A stretch of 64,000 bases of DNA, from the NCBI GenBank assembly GCA_029215795.1, contig JARDYH010000003.1, positions 265,269,562 through 265,333,561 on the forward strand, read 5' to 3'. This document shows positions 20,807 to 31,199 of the stretch, piece by piece. The stretch's first letter is position 1; the number at the start of each line of letters is the position of its first letter. The notes under the pieces are model-generated. The model worked only from the letters and a program-made list of their open reading frames with translations. It did not search any database and was not told where the DNA came from. The DNA is from Anniella stebbinsi. Its lineage: Eukaryota > Chordata > Lepidosauria > Squamata > Anniellidae. The translations under genes and the position numbers were made by a program.

Positions 20807-21300
20807 TTTTTTACCAAAAGAAGTCTTCATTTTTCGAGTTTCAATTTTTTTAATTTTTTCTACACATCAACAAAGTTAAAACACACACAATACAAAGACA
20901 AACAAAACATCACAAACAACGCACTAAGAGAGGATAATATACAAAATTTCAGTGGATTCCCGATTTCCTCCCCAGCAAAGATATGCAACCATATTTTCTT
21001 GCAACTAAACTATACAAAAACAACTTCTCCTTCTCTTCTTTATCTTAACCCTTACTTCTATTCGTTGAATCCACAGATAAACAGGTCATTTTTTCTTGCC
21101 TTTGCGCAAAGTCAATAAGTGGTTTCCATTCAGTTATAAACCTGGCTGTCGATATTTCTCTAATTATTGACGTAAGTTTCGCCATCTCCAATAGCTTCAA
21201 AATCCATTCGTCCATTGTAGGTAACATAGTGTGTTTCATTTTTGTGCATATAACAGTCTCGCCGGCGCCATTGTATATAAAACTAAAGTTCCACAGAAGC
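20807..21300 (-). mobile_element. L1-clade LINE 3' end, antisense
   Basis: The minus-strand frame 21239-21045 encodes PTMDEWILKLLEMAKLTSII and FITEWKPLIDFAQRQE, resembling the L1 ORF2 C-terminus. It ends at the plus-strand T run at 20807-20813 (poly-A tail of the inverted copy). It interrupts the preceding L2 copy. Confidence 0.6.
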
Positions 21301-21526
21301 CTTTACATGGTCCCGAACATGGCAAAGAGGACCAGAGGAGCTAGATAAGGATGGATGAGGATTCGAGCCAGGAGCATGACTGGCTTTTGGAACTCCTTGG
21401 GACAAATGAGGGCTTGAACCAGGGGGCACTGTAACCTGCAGGAACTGTCTTTATGATCCCAAGTGAGATTGATCAAAGAAGATTGGTAACAGAATGGAAC
21501 CATGAGAAGGAAGGCCTAAAGGAGGA
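21301..21526. other. Unassigned sequence
   Basis: No gene or repeat recognised. Confidence 0.3.
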
Positions 21527-21745
21527 GGGCAGACATACAGATGACACGCTAAGCCACAGTTAGGGTCGCTAACCCTATTGCAGCACATGGTTAGTGAAGG
21601 TGGTTAAACCATGATTATGTAGCAAGCATTGGTTAGGGGAAATGCCCTACACAAGACATGCTAATGTAATGCCTGTTTTTGAGTAGGAGGGGCATGGAAT
21701 AGAGTGAGGGGAGAGGAAGAGGTCAGTTGAAGTGAGGGGTTGAGC

Positions 21746-21962
21746 TAGGGTGAACATGTTTGGGAAACCAAAAAAGAGGACACCCGGGGGGAGGGGGGGA
21801 AGCAGCTTTCCATGGCCTCCGGAAAGCACATCATTCCCCCACCACACTAATGATGGACTTAAAGGGAAAAGCGTGTCATTCCAGGACGTTATAGAAAACT
21901 ACCCAAAATTCCCCGCGATATCCAGGATAGAACAAAAATCGGGACAAATCAAGGTCACTCTA
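21746..21962 (+). mobile_element. hAT-like MITE, family of 374-844
   Basis: TAGGGTGAACATGTTTGGGA at the left and GACAAATCAAGGTCACTCTA at the right. The flanks GGTTGAGC (21738-21745) and AGTTGAGC (21963-21970) match at 7 of 8. 217 bp. Confidence 0.75.
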
Positions 21963-22254
21963 AGTTGAGCAGGAAGAGGTAGTTGGAAGGAGAGGAGGTA
22001 GAAGGAGTGAGTTGAAGGAGAAAAGGGAAGAAAAGAAAGGGAAATCAGCAGCATTGTGAGAAGGAGGCAGTCCGCAGTTTAATGAAGAGTGCACATCTCC
22101 ACACAGAGAGACAGACAGCTAAGGACTAAGGAATAGGAATAAGCAACTGCTGTTGAACTGCGGGTTAAAAAGGGAGTGGAATATAGTTGATTCAAAGTTG
22201 TGTTAATTGCTTTCTTCATGCTATTATTCCCTAAACCTCTTTAAGCAATGTCAA

Positions 22255-22574
22255 TAGGGTGACCAGATAAAATCCAGGTCAGGGCTCATGTAACTTTAAC
22301 ACTTGTAGAGAAAAGGGAATTTCAGCCAGTGTCATTTGTATGCAATTAGTTTGTGGTGAAATTCCTTCTTCATCACAACAGTTAAAGGTGCATGCACTAT
22401 ACTAGAGTCACCATATACAAAAGAAGGCAGGCCCCCTGCAACTTTAACTGTTGTGGTGAAGAGGGAATATCACCAGGAACTAATTGCATACAAATGACAC
22501 TGGCTGAAATTCCCTTTTCTCAACAACCGTTAAAGTTACATGAGCCCTGACCTGGATTTTATTTGGTCACCCTA
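22255..22574. mobile_element. Palindromic hAT-like MITE (type b ends)
   Basis: TAGGGTGACCAGATAAAATC at the left and GATTTTATTTGGTCACCCTA at the right. The flanks AATGTCAA and AACATCAA match at 6 of 8. The two halves are inverted copies of each other around about 22415. Confidence 0.85.
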
Positions 22575-22805
22575 AACATCAATTCTGTTAAATATTTATT
22601 TGGTTTTGTCTCGGACGTGATTGTAATCTTCCCCTCCTCACCCTGTTCATAGAAACCTGAAGTGATACACTAAGCATTCATGGTTAGTTCAAAATGCTTA
22701 ACCATTGTGGCTTAGCATGTTGTCTGAACAGGGTCAATGTATCCATATTTTAAATGTGCCAGTAGTCAATTGTGTACAGAGAGGTGGGTGTCATTACACA
22801 ATAGC

Positions 22806-23126
22806 TAGGCTGACCATATGAAAAGGAGGACAGGGCTCATGTAACTTTAACAGTTGTAGAGGAAAGGGAATTTCAGCCAGGGTCATTTGTATGCAATTAG
22901 TTCGTGGTGAAATTCCCTCTTCATCACAACAGTTAAATTTGCAGGCACTATACTAGAGTGACCATATACAAAAGAAGGCAGGGCCCCTGCAACTTTAACT
23001 GTTGTGATGAAAGAGGGAATTTTACGAGGAACTAATTGCATACAAATGACACTGGCTGAAATTCCCTTTTCTCTACAACTGTTAAAGTTACATAAGCCCT
23101 GTCCTTCTTTTCATAGGGTCAGCCTA
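22806..23126. mobile_element. Palindromic hAT-like MITE (type a ends), perfect duplication
   Basis: TAGGCTGACCATATGAAAAG at the left and TTTTCATAGGGTCAGCCTA at the right. ACAATAGC flanks it exactly on both sides (22798-22805 and 23127-23134). The internal halves mirror each other, as in the other copies. Confidence 0.95.
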
Positions 23127-23660
23127 ACAATAGCCAGCACCCATCTGCCTGCTTTCACCAGGTGACATATGACCAGATATGGCTGTTTGACCAAGATGAA
23201 ATACTACTGCCAATGTAATAAACGGTGTGCCTCCAATGCTCAGCTTGTTGCTGTTAGAGTTGCTTATGGGGACGCATTCTTTCTGGCCTTGAGCATTGAA
23301 GCGAAATAGCAACACAACTAAATACGGGGACACATTAGCTAGCAGCAATGTAGAGAGGACCTTCCCACCACATTGTGTTTCATCTATCCCCACATGATGC
23401 TCCTCATACAAGTGGCTGAATGCAATTGTAGGTACTGTGGGAAAATAGGTGCACCCAGGAAACAGCTCAGTGAAAACATTCTGAAGCCTCCAACCGACTT
23501 CCCACAATACAAACAAATGTGTTTTTTGGGGGGTGGGTGGGGGAGCTCGTATCTCTCCCAATCCTTGACCGATCTTGCTGGTTTTTGACCTCACTACTAG
23601 ATGACCTATTCTTTCCCAGCCTGGAAAATTTGGCAGCTTTCACACAACAGGCAGCTGGTC
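23124..23660 (-). pseudogene. Possible ubiquitin-specific protease (USP)-like domain relic
   Basis: A minus-strand frame of at least 156 codons (23594-23124), open for further codons upstream of its first possible start. It contains PYLVVLLFRFNAQGQK and, about 40 residues on, FITLAVVFHLGQTAISGHM. The RF motif followed by a YxLxAVxxHxG...SGH-like block is the pattern around the catalytic His of USP family proteases. The expected GHY reads GHM and the C-terminal part is missing. The catalytic Cys region is not visible. It could be a relic of a transposon-borne or processed gene, or chance. Flanked by MITEs on both sides. Confidence 0.3.
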
Positions 23661-23802
23661 AAGCCTTTTCATACTTTTTGCCTCTAATTTTCACATTGAA
23701 AAAATCTAGCATAGCCTATGCGCTAGAAAAACTGCCCAGGGGCCTATACCTCAAAGGGCACCACTAACATCCATCCATGAAGTCCTACATGGGGAGAGGG
23801 AG

Positions 23803-24116
23803 TAGGCTGACCAGATGAAAAGGAGGACAGGGCTCATGTAACTTTAACAGTTGTAGAGAAAAGGCGATTTCAGCCGGCATCATTTGTATGCAATTTGTAC
23901 CTGGTGAAATTCCCTCTTCATTACAACAGTTAAAGCTGCAGGGGCCCTGCCCTCTTGTGTATCTGGTCACTCTAGTATAGTGCCTGCAACTTTAATTGTT
24001 GTGATGAAGAGAGAATTTCACCAGGTACTAATTGCATACAAATGACGCCTGCTGAAATTCCCTTTTCAGGAAAAGGAGGACAGGAGCCCTGTCCTCCTTT
24101 TCATATGGTCAGCCTA
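23803..24116. mobile_element. Palindromic hAT-like MITE (type a ends), perfect duplication
   Basis: TAGGCTGACCAGATGAAAAG at the left and CTTTTCATATGGTCAGCCTA at the right. AGAGGGAG flanks both sides (23795-23802 and 24117-24124). An extra AAAAGGAGGACAGG sits near the right end, a small internal duplication. Confidence 0.95.
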
Positions 24117-24729
24117 AGAGGGAGTAACCCATAACTTCCCATAATAAGCCTTGTTATGCACCAAACCGAGCTAATAACTAGCAAATTACCATAGCTATCT
24201 ACGTACCAAATTTGGGGCAGATTAGGCAAGGGGGAACTGAGCTATGCCCCCAAAATTGACTTTTTCCCCCTTTGGAAATATGCACAAAATGGTGCTCCCA
24301 ACCATAACTATGGGTGACTCAAACAGGCCACCCACAATAAATTGTTGTGTGGCTTCCTTCCCCACATCAACAGCAAAAGCTCCTCCCCACCTCCCCATTG
24401 GGGGAGTCCTGTTTCCCATGACACAAAGATGCAGAGGAAAAGGAAGCACATGAGACTCGAGCTTCCTGTTTCTTTGGCATCATCGCAACGTCCGAAGTTG
24501 CTGTAGCGACAACCCCTCTGGTGTAGCAGCACTACGTTTTGAATCACTTTTAAGAGCCCATCCTGACCTACTTAAGAAACAAGCAAAGCCTGCATAATGT
24601 ATTTAGGTCAAGCATTGTGTCTGAGCTTCTCATTGCTCTTGTCACTGCCTGACTTACTGTGGAAACCACAAGTATATGACTGATATAAACATTCTTTTAG
24701 TCAAAGAGCACCATTTTCAACTAAAATAA
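24117..24729. other. Unassigned sequence
   Basis: No gene or repeat family recognised. Short frames on both strands are not supported. Confidence 0.3.
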
Positions 24730-24788
24730 CAGAGAGAGAGAGAGAGAGGGAGAGAGAGAGGGAGAGAGAGGGAGAGGGAGAGAGAGAG
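24730..24788. repeat. (GA)n microsatellite with GGGA interruptions
   Basis: A purine tract of about 58 bases made of GA units with periodic extra G residues. Confidence 0.95.
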
Positions 24789-24972
24789 TCATAGCATCAC
24801 TTCTCTGTGTTGCTACTGTTAATAAGTCCTAGGTATCTTTGGACCTCTTTCACCTTAATACACTGCACTAGCTTTGGAGTTTCCTGAAGGCTCCAGGCAG
24901 AACAAGAGCAGCTCAGACGAAGGAACCAGGCCAGAGTCAGCAACGATATAGGGCCACATGGGGCCCTACTTA

Positions 24973-25550
24973 AGAACATAAGAAGAGCCCTGCTGGATCA
25001 GACCAAGGGTCCATCCAGTCCAGCACTCTGTTCACACAGTGGCCAACCAGCTGTCGACCAGGGACCCGCAAGCAAGACACGGTGCAACAGCACCCCGTCA
25101 CCCATGTTCCCCAGCAACTTCCTGCCTCTGATACTCGAAATAGCACAAAGCCATCAGGAGTAGTAGCCCTTGATAGCCTTCTCCTCCAGGAATTTATCCA
25201 ACCCCCTTTGAAAGCCATCCAAATTAGTAGCCATCAGTACTTCTTGTGATACCATGCACCCTGTGAAGACGTACCTCCTTTTATCTGTCCTGAATCTCCC
25301 ACCAATCACCTTCATGGGATGACCCCGGGTTCTGGTATAATGAGAGAATGAGAAAAAATGTCTCCCTATCCACATTCTCAAAACCATGTACACCTCAACA
25401 TCTGTACACCTCTGTCATGTCTCCCCTTAGTCTCCTTTTTTCCAAGCTAAACAATCCCAGCTGTTGTAACTTTCTCTTGTAGGGGAGATGCTCCAGCCCC
25501 TTGATCATTTTAGTTGCACTCTTCCCAGCTCTGCAATATCTGTCTTTTTT
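24973..25550 (-). mobile_element. L3-like LINE 3' end, antisense
   Basis: Inverted tail AAGAACATAAGAAGAGCCC, UTR, then inverted coding sequence up to TGCACTCTTCCCAGCTCTGC. The decoded minus strand gives [20 protein letters not shown], the typical L3/CR1 ORF2 C-terminal motif. Stops and frameshifts are present. Confidence 0.85.
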
Positions 25551-26045
25551 TCAGAGGAGGTGACCCTTTTAGCTCCTCAGGTCACCTGATCCCATTTGGA
25601 CTGAAAACTGTAGTGCAGCTTTTGGCCAGCAGCAGCGCTGGTCTGCATTTCTCGCAGAGTTCAGAGTCTAAGTCATCGCTGGTGTTTTCAAGCTGCGCTG
25701 GTGGCACGGAGAGCCACCAATGTGGGGCTGCGGCCAGAATCCCTGATTTAAGTCTGCTGGCATCTTACGCGGAGTGTTTTCATCCTGTGAGCGTGATGCC
25801 TCCTGTTACTCGTTTGTAACACTGTAATTGAACATACCGAGGCACACCATGATCAGATGGGCAGGTTCCTGATCCGAGAGTAACCTGTGCATCAGACTGC
25901 AGAGGTAGATGTAAAGGTTTCATTTCACCTGCCGCACAGAGGTATGGGGTGAAAAGAAGGGCAGTCACTTGTACCTTCCATTTCCCTACCTCATTTTATT
26001 ATGTCAGAAGTGACTCTTGTTCTCTCTTTTTCCCATAGGTGTAGC
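25551..26045. other. Unassigned sequence
   Basis: The region is GC-richer than its surroundings. A 101-codon frame (25514-25819) begins inside the neighbouring LINE and has no known domain. Confidence 0.3.
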
Positions 26046-26128
26046 TAGGGATGTTGGAGAAACCTCCAATGGATTTGAATGAGGTTGGATTTCTATGAAA
26101 CTGAACTGTGGATTCAGCAGCAGACCAG

Positions 26129-26180
<52 letters not shown>

Positions 26181-26445
26181 TGAGTCACATAGATTATACA
26201 ATCTCATGGGCCCCATTTTTGGTTTACGTTTTGGATAGGATTTACGCAAATGTGAAGTAGCGTGAATTCACAAGTTCGCATTAGTGGAAATGCGCATTTG
26301 CAAATGGGAATGGAATTCTCATACATCCCTAAGGGGCGGGGGGGGGGGAAACTAATCCCATCAATGAGCAGATGATGGAAGGAAAAATGCCTGACAACCT
26401 GCGCCACACAGACGGAACGGGTTTCACGACAACTGTACATCCCTA
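26046..26445. mobile_element. hAT-like MITE containing an (ATT)n array
   Basis: TAGGGATGTTGGAGAAACC at the left and AACTGTACATCCCTA at the right, flanked by GGTGTAGC and GGGGTAGT (6 of 8 match). Same family as 1306-1716. It carries a (TTA)n microsatellite of about 17 units at 26130-26180, which reads as poly-Asn on the minus strand. Confidence 0.7.
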
Positions 26446-26589
26446 GGGGTAGTGTAGTGGCTAAGAGTGTGTCAGGCTGCAGCTGGGGGTCTGCTTCTGC
26501 CTAGGGTGGCCATATGAGCTACCTTACAGAGGACAGTCTTCAGTTTGAAGGGCTCAGCAGACCAAGGCCAGTGGCATGGCAGCAAAAAT
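26446..26589 (+). repeat. Degraded tRNA-SINE head fragment
   Basis: GGTAGTGTAGTGGCTAAGAG resembles the SINE head of 28217-28458, followed by unassigned sequence. Confidence 0.35.
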
Positions 26590-27092
26590 TCTTTTGCTGG
26601 GGGAATTGCATTGGCTACGTATTGGCCACTGGGCAAGGTTTAAGGTTTTGGAACTGGCGTACAAAGCCCTAAACAACTTAGGACCAGGATACCTGAGAGA
26701 ACGTCTTCTCCCTTACCAACCTGCCTGATCCCTGAGGCCGTCGGATGGCATGCTCCTGGTTGTTCCGCATGGACCTGTGGCCCGATTGGAATTCACCAAG
26801 AGAAGAGCCTTTAGTGTAGTGGCCCTTTCTCTGTGGAGCTCTCTGCCCCTGGAGGTCAGGCAGGCGCTAACGTTAGGCTTCTTCTGGCATCTCCTGAAAA
26901 CAATTCTGTTTCGCGAAACCTTCCTCAACCGACTAGCCACTTTTTCCTGGTTCCTTTGTTTTAAAAGTGTACAATTCTAATTTGCTTTGTTAATCTTCTT
27001 TCTTTTACTGTTTATACCTATGTTCACTGCTTTGGAATCTGTGTTAGATAATTGAGCGGTATATAAATATTGTAAATAAAATAATGATGATG

Positions 27093-27124
<32 letters not shown>

Positions 27125-27125
27125 T
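26590..27125 (+). mobile_element. L2-type LINE 3' end (third subfamily)
   Basis: LHWLRIGHWARFKVLELAYK-like coding sequence (about 26605-26670) with LGPGYLRERLLPYQPA is followed by KRRAFSVVALSLWSSLPLEV (26803-26865), the L2 ORF2 C-terminus. The 3' UTR ends GCGGTATATAAATATTGTAA and ATGATGATAATAATAAT. Frameshifted and 5' truncated. Confidence 0.75.
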
Positions 27126-28216
27126 ATAGGCAGTGTGGCAGCTAAAAAGGGCTGATTTTTCTTTAAATCTGTCCCATGTTTTTGCTACCATGCCACATCA
27201 AATTTCAGTGGGAAAGCACAGAAACAATGAAAGAAGAACCTTCCCCCCCCTTTTTTTTTTACTGTCATACCACCATGATGCTGAATTTTGGTAGTAAACT
27301 ACCACATTTTGCAGCAATGTGTGGGGCATTGTGGGAGAGGCGTCCTAGGAGATTGCCCGCAGGACACCTACTCTGTTTTGCTTTGAAGATCCCTTCAGAA
27401 CAAAACAGAGGAGGGGAGGCTGTTCCAGAGAGCTCTGCCAGCTGCTCTCTCATTGCTATATTTGCCGTGATGGGAGAGTGGGACTGGCGAGGCTCTCCGA
27501 AGCAGCTGCCCATTTGATGACATTAATGGCTGCTCTGGGGAGCCCTACTAACTCTGTTCTCTGGGGGAAGTGATAAAGGGGCCCCTGCTGGACAGCGAGC
27601 CTTGGCCCATACCCGGTGATGCCAACCCTGCTTACTAGGCTCCCAGTCTCAGCCCATGAGATTTCCTGGTTCAAGCTCCAAGAGCCCCTGCTGCTATTAA
27701 GCAGAAATAACCAATCCTGAGCCTAGACCACCTTCTTATTGTAACATTCATTATAGAAGAACAATTGAAGGAGCGTCAAGGCCCAATCTTCAAAGGTATA
27801 CAGATTAATTCCTTTTTTAAAAGTTATTTTATTACAGCCACAGAATTGGCATAGGGGAGTTAAAACTCAAATGCGTTCAAATGCATTTTTAAAAAGCTGT
27901 GATTAAAAAAAAAAAAAGCTAAGAGAATTACATAAAAGAGGCAGGCAAAACTTCAAAAGTACACCAGATAGGATTGGAATAAATAGCGTTTAGCATTGGC
28001 TTACTGTAGAGCCCGTGAATGTAGCAAGCTGTACTGTGTGTTTCTATTTCAGTTATGGGAGAAGAGGTTCTCTCAAGCCGAGCTTGTGAAGTAGCTGTCG
28101 TTTTTCTCATGTATCTTAGCTTGCATTTCTTGATTTGTTGAAATATTTATTTACAGACCTATCCTCCTTCCTCAAGAGATTTACAGGGGTATCTGAAATT
28201 GTGGATCCGAAGAGTA
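27126..28216. other. Unassigned sequence
   Basis: Contains a T run near 27250, an A run near 27907 and no recognised gene. The frame at 27176-27517 has an equally long antisense frame. Confidence 0.3.
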
Positions 28217-28458
28217 GGCCAGTGTGGTGTAGTGGTTAGAGTGTTGGACTGGGAGTCGGGAGATCCGGGTTCTAGTCCCCACTCGGCCATGGAAGCTCAC
28301 TGGGTGACTCTGGGCCAGTCACAGACTCTCAGCTCAACCTACCTCACAGGGTTGTTGTTATGAGAATAAAATGGAGAGGAGGATTATATATGCCGCCTTG
28401 GGTTCCTTGGAGGAAAAAAAGCAGGATAAAAATGTAATAAATACATAAAATAAATAAT
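28217..28458 (+). mobile_element. tRNA-derived SINE, near full length
   Basis: The tRNA-like head carries a Pol III A box (GTGTAGTGGTTAGAGTG) and B box (CCGGGTTCTAGTCCC), then GGTGACTCTGGGCCAGTCAC and CTCACAGGGTTGTTG. The LINE-like 3' end is GCCGCCTTGGGTTCCTTGG, followed by AATAAATACATAAAATAAAT. This is the classic layout of a squamate tRNA-SINE. Inverted relatives are at 30886-31197 and 43175-43375. Confidence 0.9.
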
Positions 28459-28970
28459 AGGTGTGGGCAAATCTGTCCATTTTGCTTTCTCTCACATTTG
28501 CTTTTTTAAAAAACTCTCAAGTTCCTTCTCTCCTGAATATGAAGAAATTTGCAAATGTTGATAATTTTGTGTCAGAAATGAACTGAAATGAAATTCTAGC
28601 CCATCTTCACTCACCAAATTCAATGGGTATAGCTATTCCGAGCATAGACAGGGAATATGCCCTATGGCTGTTAAAGATGAGGAGCTTGCCAGGAAAAAAA
28701 GGGGGTGGCTATCCCAATTCAGTGCCACAAACCTGGTTGAATACACAGGGCTTACAAAACAGGCTTTTAAGAACAAAGCCCTCAAAGCCCTCTGCTTGAC
28801 TGGACAAACCCTTACGTTTTCCCTACATTTGCATTTTTAAATTCTCAAGTTCTTTCGGCCCTGTTTATGAAGGCATTTGTGAATTTTGGGAAGTCCTTAT
28901 CAAAGGATGAAGTGAAATTTACAACCATCTGCACTGGTCAAAGTCAAACAGTAGAGTGATTCCCAACTTG
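28459..28970 (+). repeat. AT-rich dispersed repeat, member of a family also at 37345-37700 and 38800-39200 (inverted)
   Basis: Recurring phrases: TTCTCAAGTTCTTTCGG, CCCTGTTTATGAAGGC and AAACAGTAGAGTGATTC. Each appears inverted around 39040-39175 (for example GAATCACTCTACTGTTTGG). Possibly an old hAT-like element (TAGGTGTGGGCAAA near 28458). Confidence 0.5.
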
Positions 28971-29478
28971 GGCCAGATTAGGGTGACCAGATAAAATCCA
29001 GGTCAGGGCTCATGTAACTTTAACAGTTGTAGAGAAGAGGGAATTTCAGCCAGGGTCATTTGTATGCAATTAGTTCCTGGTGAAATTCCCTCTTCATCAC
29101 AACAAAGTTGCAGGGGCCCTGCCTTCTTTTGTATATGGTCACTCTCGTATAGTGCCTGCACCTTTAACTGTTGTGATGAAGAGGGAATTTCACCAGGAAC
29201 TAATTGCATACAAATGACACTGGCTGGAATTCCCTTTTCTCTACAACTGTTAAAGTTACATGAGCCCTGACCTGGATTTTATCTGGTCACCCTAGGCCAG
29301 ATCCACACCAAGCAGGATATAGCACTATGAAAGCGACATATGGTATGTGTCAATGGGCCCCAACAGTTGTCAGTGCACTTCAATACCACCATAAAACTGT
29401 AGTTTGGCTCCTGCCTTTTATATACCACTATCATACTGCTTTCATAGTGCTATATCCTGCTTGGTGTAGTAAATTGGG
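28971..29478. mobile_element. Palindromic element (CCACACCAAGCAGG arms) interrupted by a MITE
   Basis: CCACACCAAGCAGGATATAG (29303-29322) is mirrored by CTATATCCTGCTTGGTG (29449-29465). The outermost TIR GGCCAGAT was the target of the MITE at 28979-29294, which duplicated it. The internal phrase GGGCCCCAACAGTT is shared with the relative at 55532-55750. Confidence 0.65.
28979..29294. mobile_element. Palindromic hAT-like MITE (type b ends), perfect duplication
   Basis: TAGGGTGACCAGATAAAATC at the left and GATTTTATCTGGTCACCCTA at the right. GGCCAGAT flanks both sides (28971-28978 and 29295-29302). Confidence 0.95.
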
Positions 29479-29642
29479 CCTTGGAGAAGGAGGCTGTCAG
29501 AAAAGAGGTGTCAAACTAATACAGCACTGTATATATTTATAGATATTCAGCACCAAATACAACTTTGGTTATTTTGGGAAATCCTTATCAAAAGCAAATC
29601 TGAAACGAAATTCTAGCCTCTCCCAGTTGAAGGGGCCCAGTA
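29479..29642 (+). repeat. Dispersed repeat, continues after the MITE to 30185
   Basis: Matches the reverse complement of about 38780-38850 (TCCCAGTTGAAGGGGCCC against GAAGAGACCC). It is interrupted by 29643-29956. Confidence 0.5.
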
Positions 29643-29956
29643 TAGGGTGTCTAGATAAAATCCAGGTCAGGGCTCATGTAACTTTAACAGTTGTAGAGAT
29701 AAGGGAATTTCAGCCAGTGTCATTTGTATGCAATTAGTTCCTAGTGAAATCCCCTCACAACAGTTAAAATTGCAGGGGCCCTGCCTTCTTTTGTATATGG
29801 TCACTCTAGTATAGTGCCTGCAACTTTAACTGTTGTGATGAAGAGGGAACATCACCAGGAACTAATTGCATACAAATGACCCTGGCTGAAATTCCCTTTT
29901 CTCTACAACTGTTAAAGTTACATGAGCTCTAACCTGGATTTTATCTGGTCAACCTA
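29643..29956. mobile_element. Palindromic hAT-like MITE (type b ends), perfect duplication and empty site
   Basis: TAGGGTGTCTAGATAAAATC at the left and GATTTTATCTGGTCAACCTA at the right. GCCCAGTA flanks both sides (29635-29642 and 29957-29964). The paralogous sequence near 38780 lacks the element, giving an independent empty site. Confidence 0.95.
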
Positions 29957-30185
29957 GCCCAGTAGCTAACATCACATCCGGAGGTTTGTATAACTGTGCC
30001 AGTACAAATTTTATTTATCAAAGATCCCAAAGGCTTTCAGGTGATAAGTAGCCCTTTGTCAAGAGAATCTATAGGCAAATTGATAAGCAAAGCCTTGGAT
30101 CAACGCATACTCAAGAAAATATCATCATTTGCTTTGAATGAATAATAATTTGTCATGCATTAAATGTGCCTATAAAATGAAAAGC
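29957..30185 (+). repeat. Dispersed repeat with inverted copy at 38575-38790
   Basis: CTAACATCACATCCGGAGG, GATCCCAAAGGCTTTCAGG and TGTCATGCATTAAATGTGCC all recur inverted at 38575-38790. Coordinates are approximate. Confidence 0.6.
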
Positions 30186-30203
30186 TTAAAAACACCTTGG
30201 TGC

Positions 30204-30522
30204 AACGCTGACCATATGAAAAGGAGGACAGGGCTCCTGTATCTTTAACAGTTTCATAGGAAAAGGAATTTCAGCAGGTGTCATTTGTATATATGCAGAA
30301 CCTGGTGAAAATTCCTCATCATCACAAAGTTAAAGCTTCAGAAGCCCTGCCCTCTTTTGTACATGGTCAAGAGGACAGGGCTCCTGCAGCTTTAACTGTT
30401 GTGATGAAGAGGGAATTTCACCAGGTTCTGTATGCATACGGACGACACCTGCTGAAATTCCCTGTCCTTTGCAACTGTTAAAGATACAGGAGCCCTGTCC
30501 TCCTTTTCATATGGTCACCCTA
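30204..30522. mobile_element. Palindromic hAT-like MITE (type a ends)
   Basis: CTGACCATATGAAAAGGAGG at the left and CTTTTCATATGGTCACCCTA at the right, with mirrored internal halves. The flanking 8-mers do not match, so the left boundary may be eroded. Confidence 0.8.
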
Positions 30523-30885
30523 GTTCTGCTAACTCCCATATTAGAACTTGACAGCACCCTTAAACAGCTGAAATATCATAGAGATTTCTTGACTGGAACT
30601 GCCTTTTAAGAGCAACGGGTTTTACAGTTGTTGAAGAGAGAGTTCTACAGTACAAAATGAGCTCACAAGCTTGACTCTGAAAGTTGCGTTCTAAAAGAAT
30701 CCTCACTATTATAGACTATCGTTTCTCCTTTTAGAATGGCAGAATTTAAAGCAGCAGAAAAAGAAACGTTGCCTAACATAAAGCAAGTGTGTCTGTTTAG
30801 AGACAAAATTATATTCTCTTAAGTAGTTTGATACACTAAAGGTTATAGACATAACAATCCATTAGGATATAACACACATTTACCC
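30523..30885. other. Unassigned sequence
   Basis: No gene or repeat recognised. Confidence 0.3.
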
Positions 30886-31197
30886 TATTTATTTATTTAT
30901 TTATTTCGGTTATAACCCATCTTTCCTCGAAGAAGCTCAAGTTGATATACATTGTTCTTACCCGCATTTTATCCTCACAACAACCTTATGAGGCGGGTTT
31001 GACGGAGAGTCATTGAACGGCCCAAGGTCACCCAACGTGGTTCATGGCTGAATGAGAATTTATTTGTTTGATATATACCTTGCCTTTCTACCAAATAAAA
31101 AATGGCACTCAAGGCAGCTTTGAACCTGCGTCTCCCCAGCGTAGTCCAACACTGTAATCCTAGTCCGATGCTCTAACCACTGCACCACATTGGCCCT
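30886..31197 (-). mobile_element. tRNA-derived SINE, antisense, with internal insertion
   Basis: The inverted tail TATTTATTTATTTATTTA, body TCCTCACAACAACCTTATGA and AAGGTCACCCAACGTGG lead to the inverted head CTCTAACCACTGCACCACAT. About 31045-31116 is a foreign 70-bp piece, itself resembling a SINE/LINE tail (TATACCTTGCCTTTCTACC). Confidence 0.8.
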
Positions 31198-31199
31198 CC

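Larger units (their letters stand above)
21527..22735. mobile_element. DNA transposon relic hosting two nested MITEs
   Basis: The left end GATGACACGCTAAGCCACAG (21540-21559) is the inverse of the right end GTGGCTTAGCATGTTGTCTG (22708-22727), and both are bordered by partly matching sequence. The interior has mirrored GGTTAG/CTAACC motifs. The insertions at 21746-21962 and 22255-22574 lie inside. The family is related to the short hairpin at 53233-53297. No transposase remnant seen. Confidence 0.5.

Noticed and set aside
26004..26249. 81-codon frame with a poly-asparagine run
   Set aside because: Antisense reading of the (TTA)n array inside a MITE.
29003..29270. Recurring peptide similar to EEGISPGTNCIQM in many frames across the window
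   Set aside because: It is the translation of the palindromic MITE family, read on both strands; repeat copies explain its recurrence.
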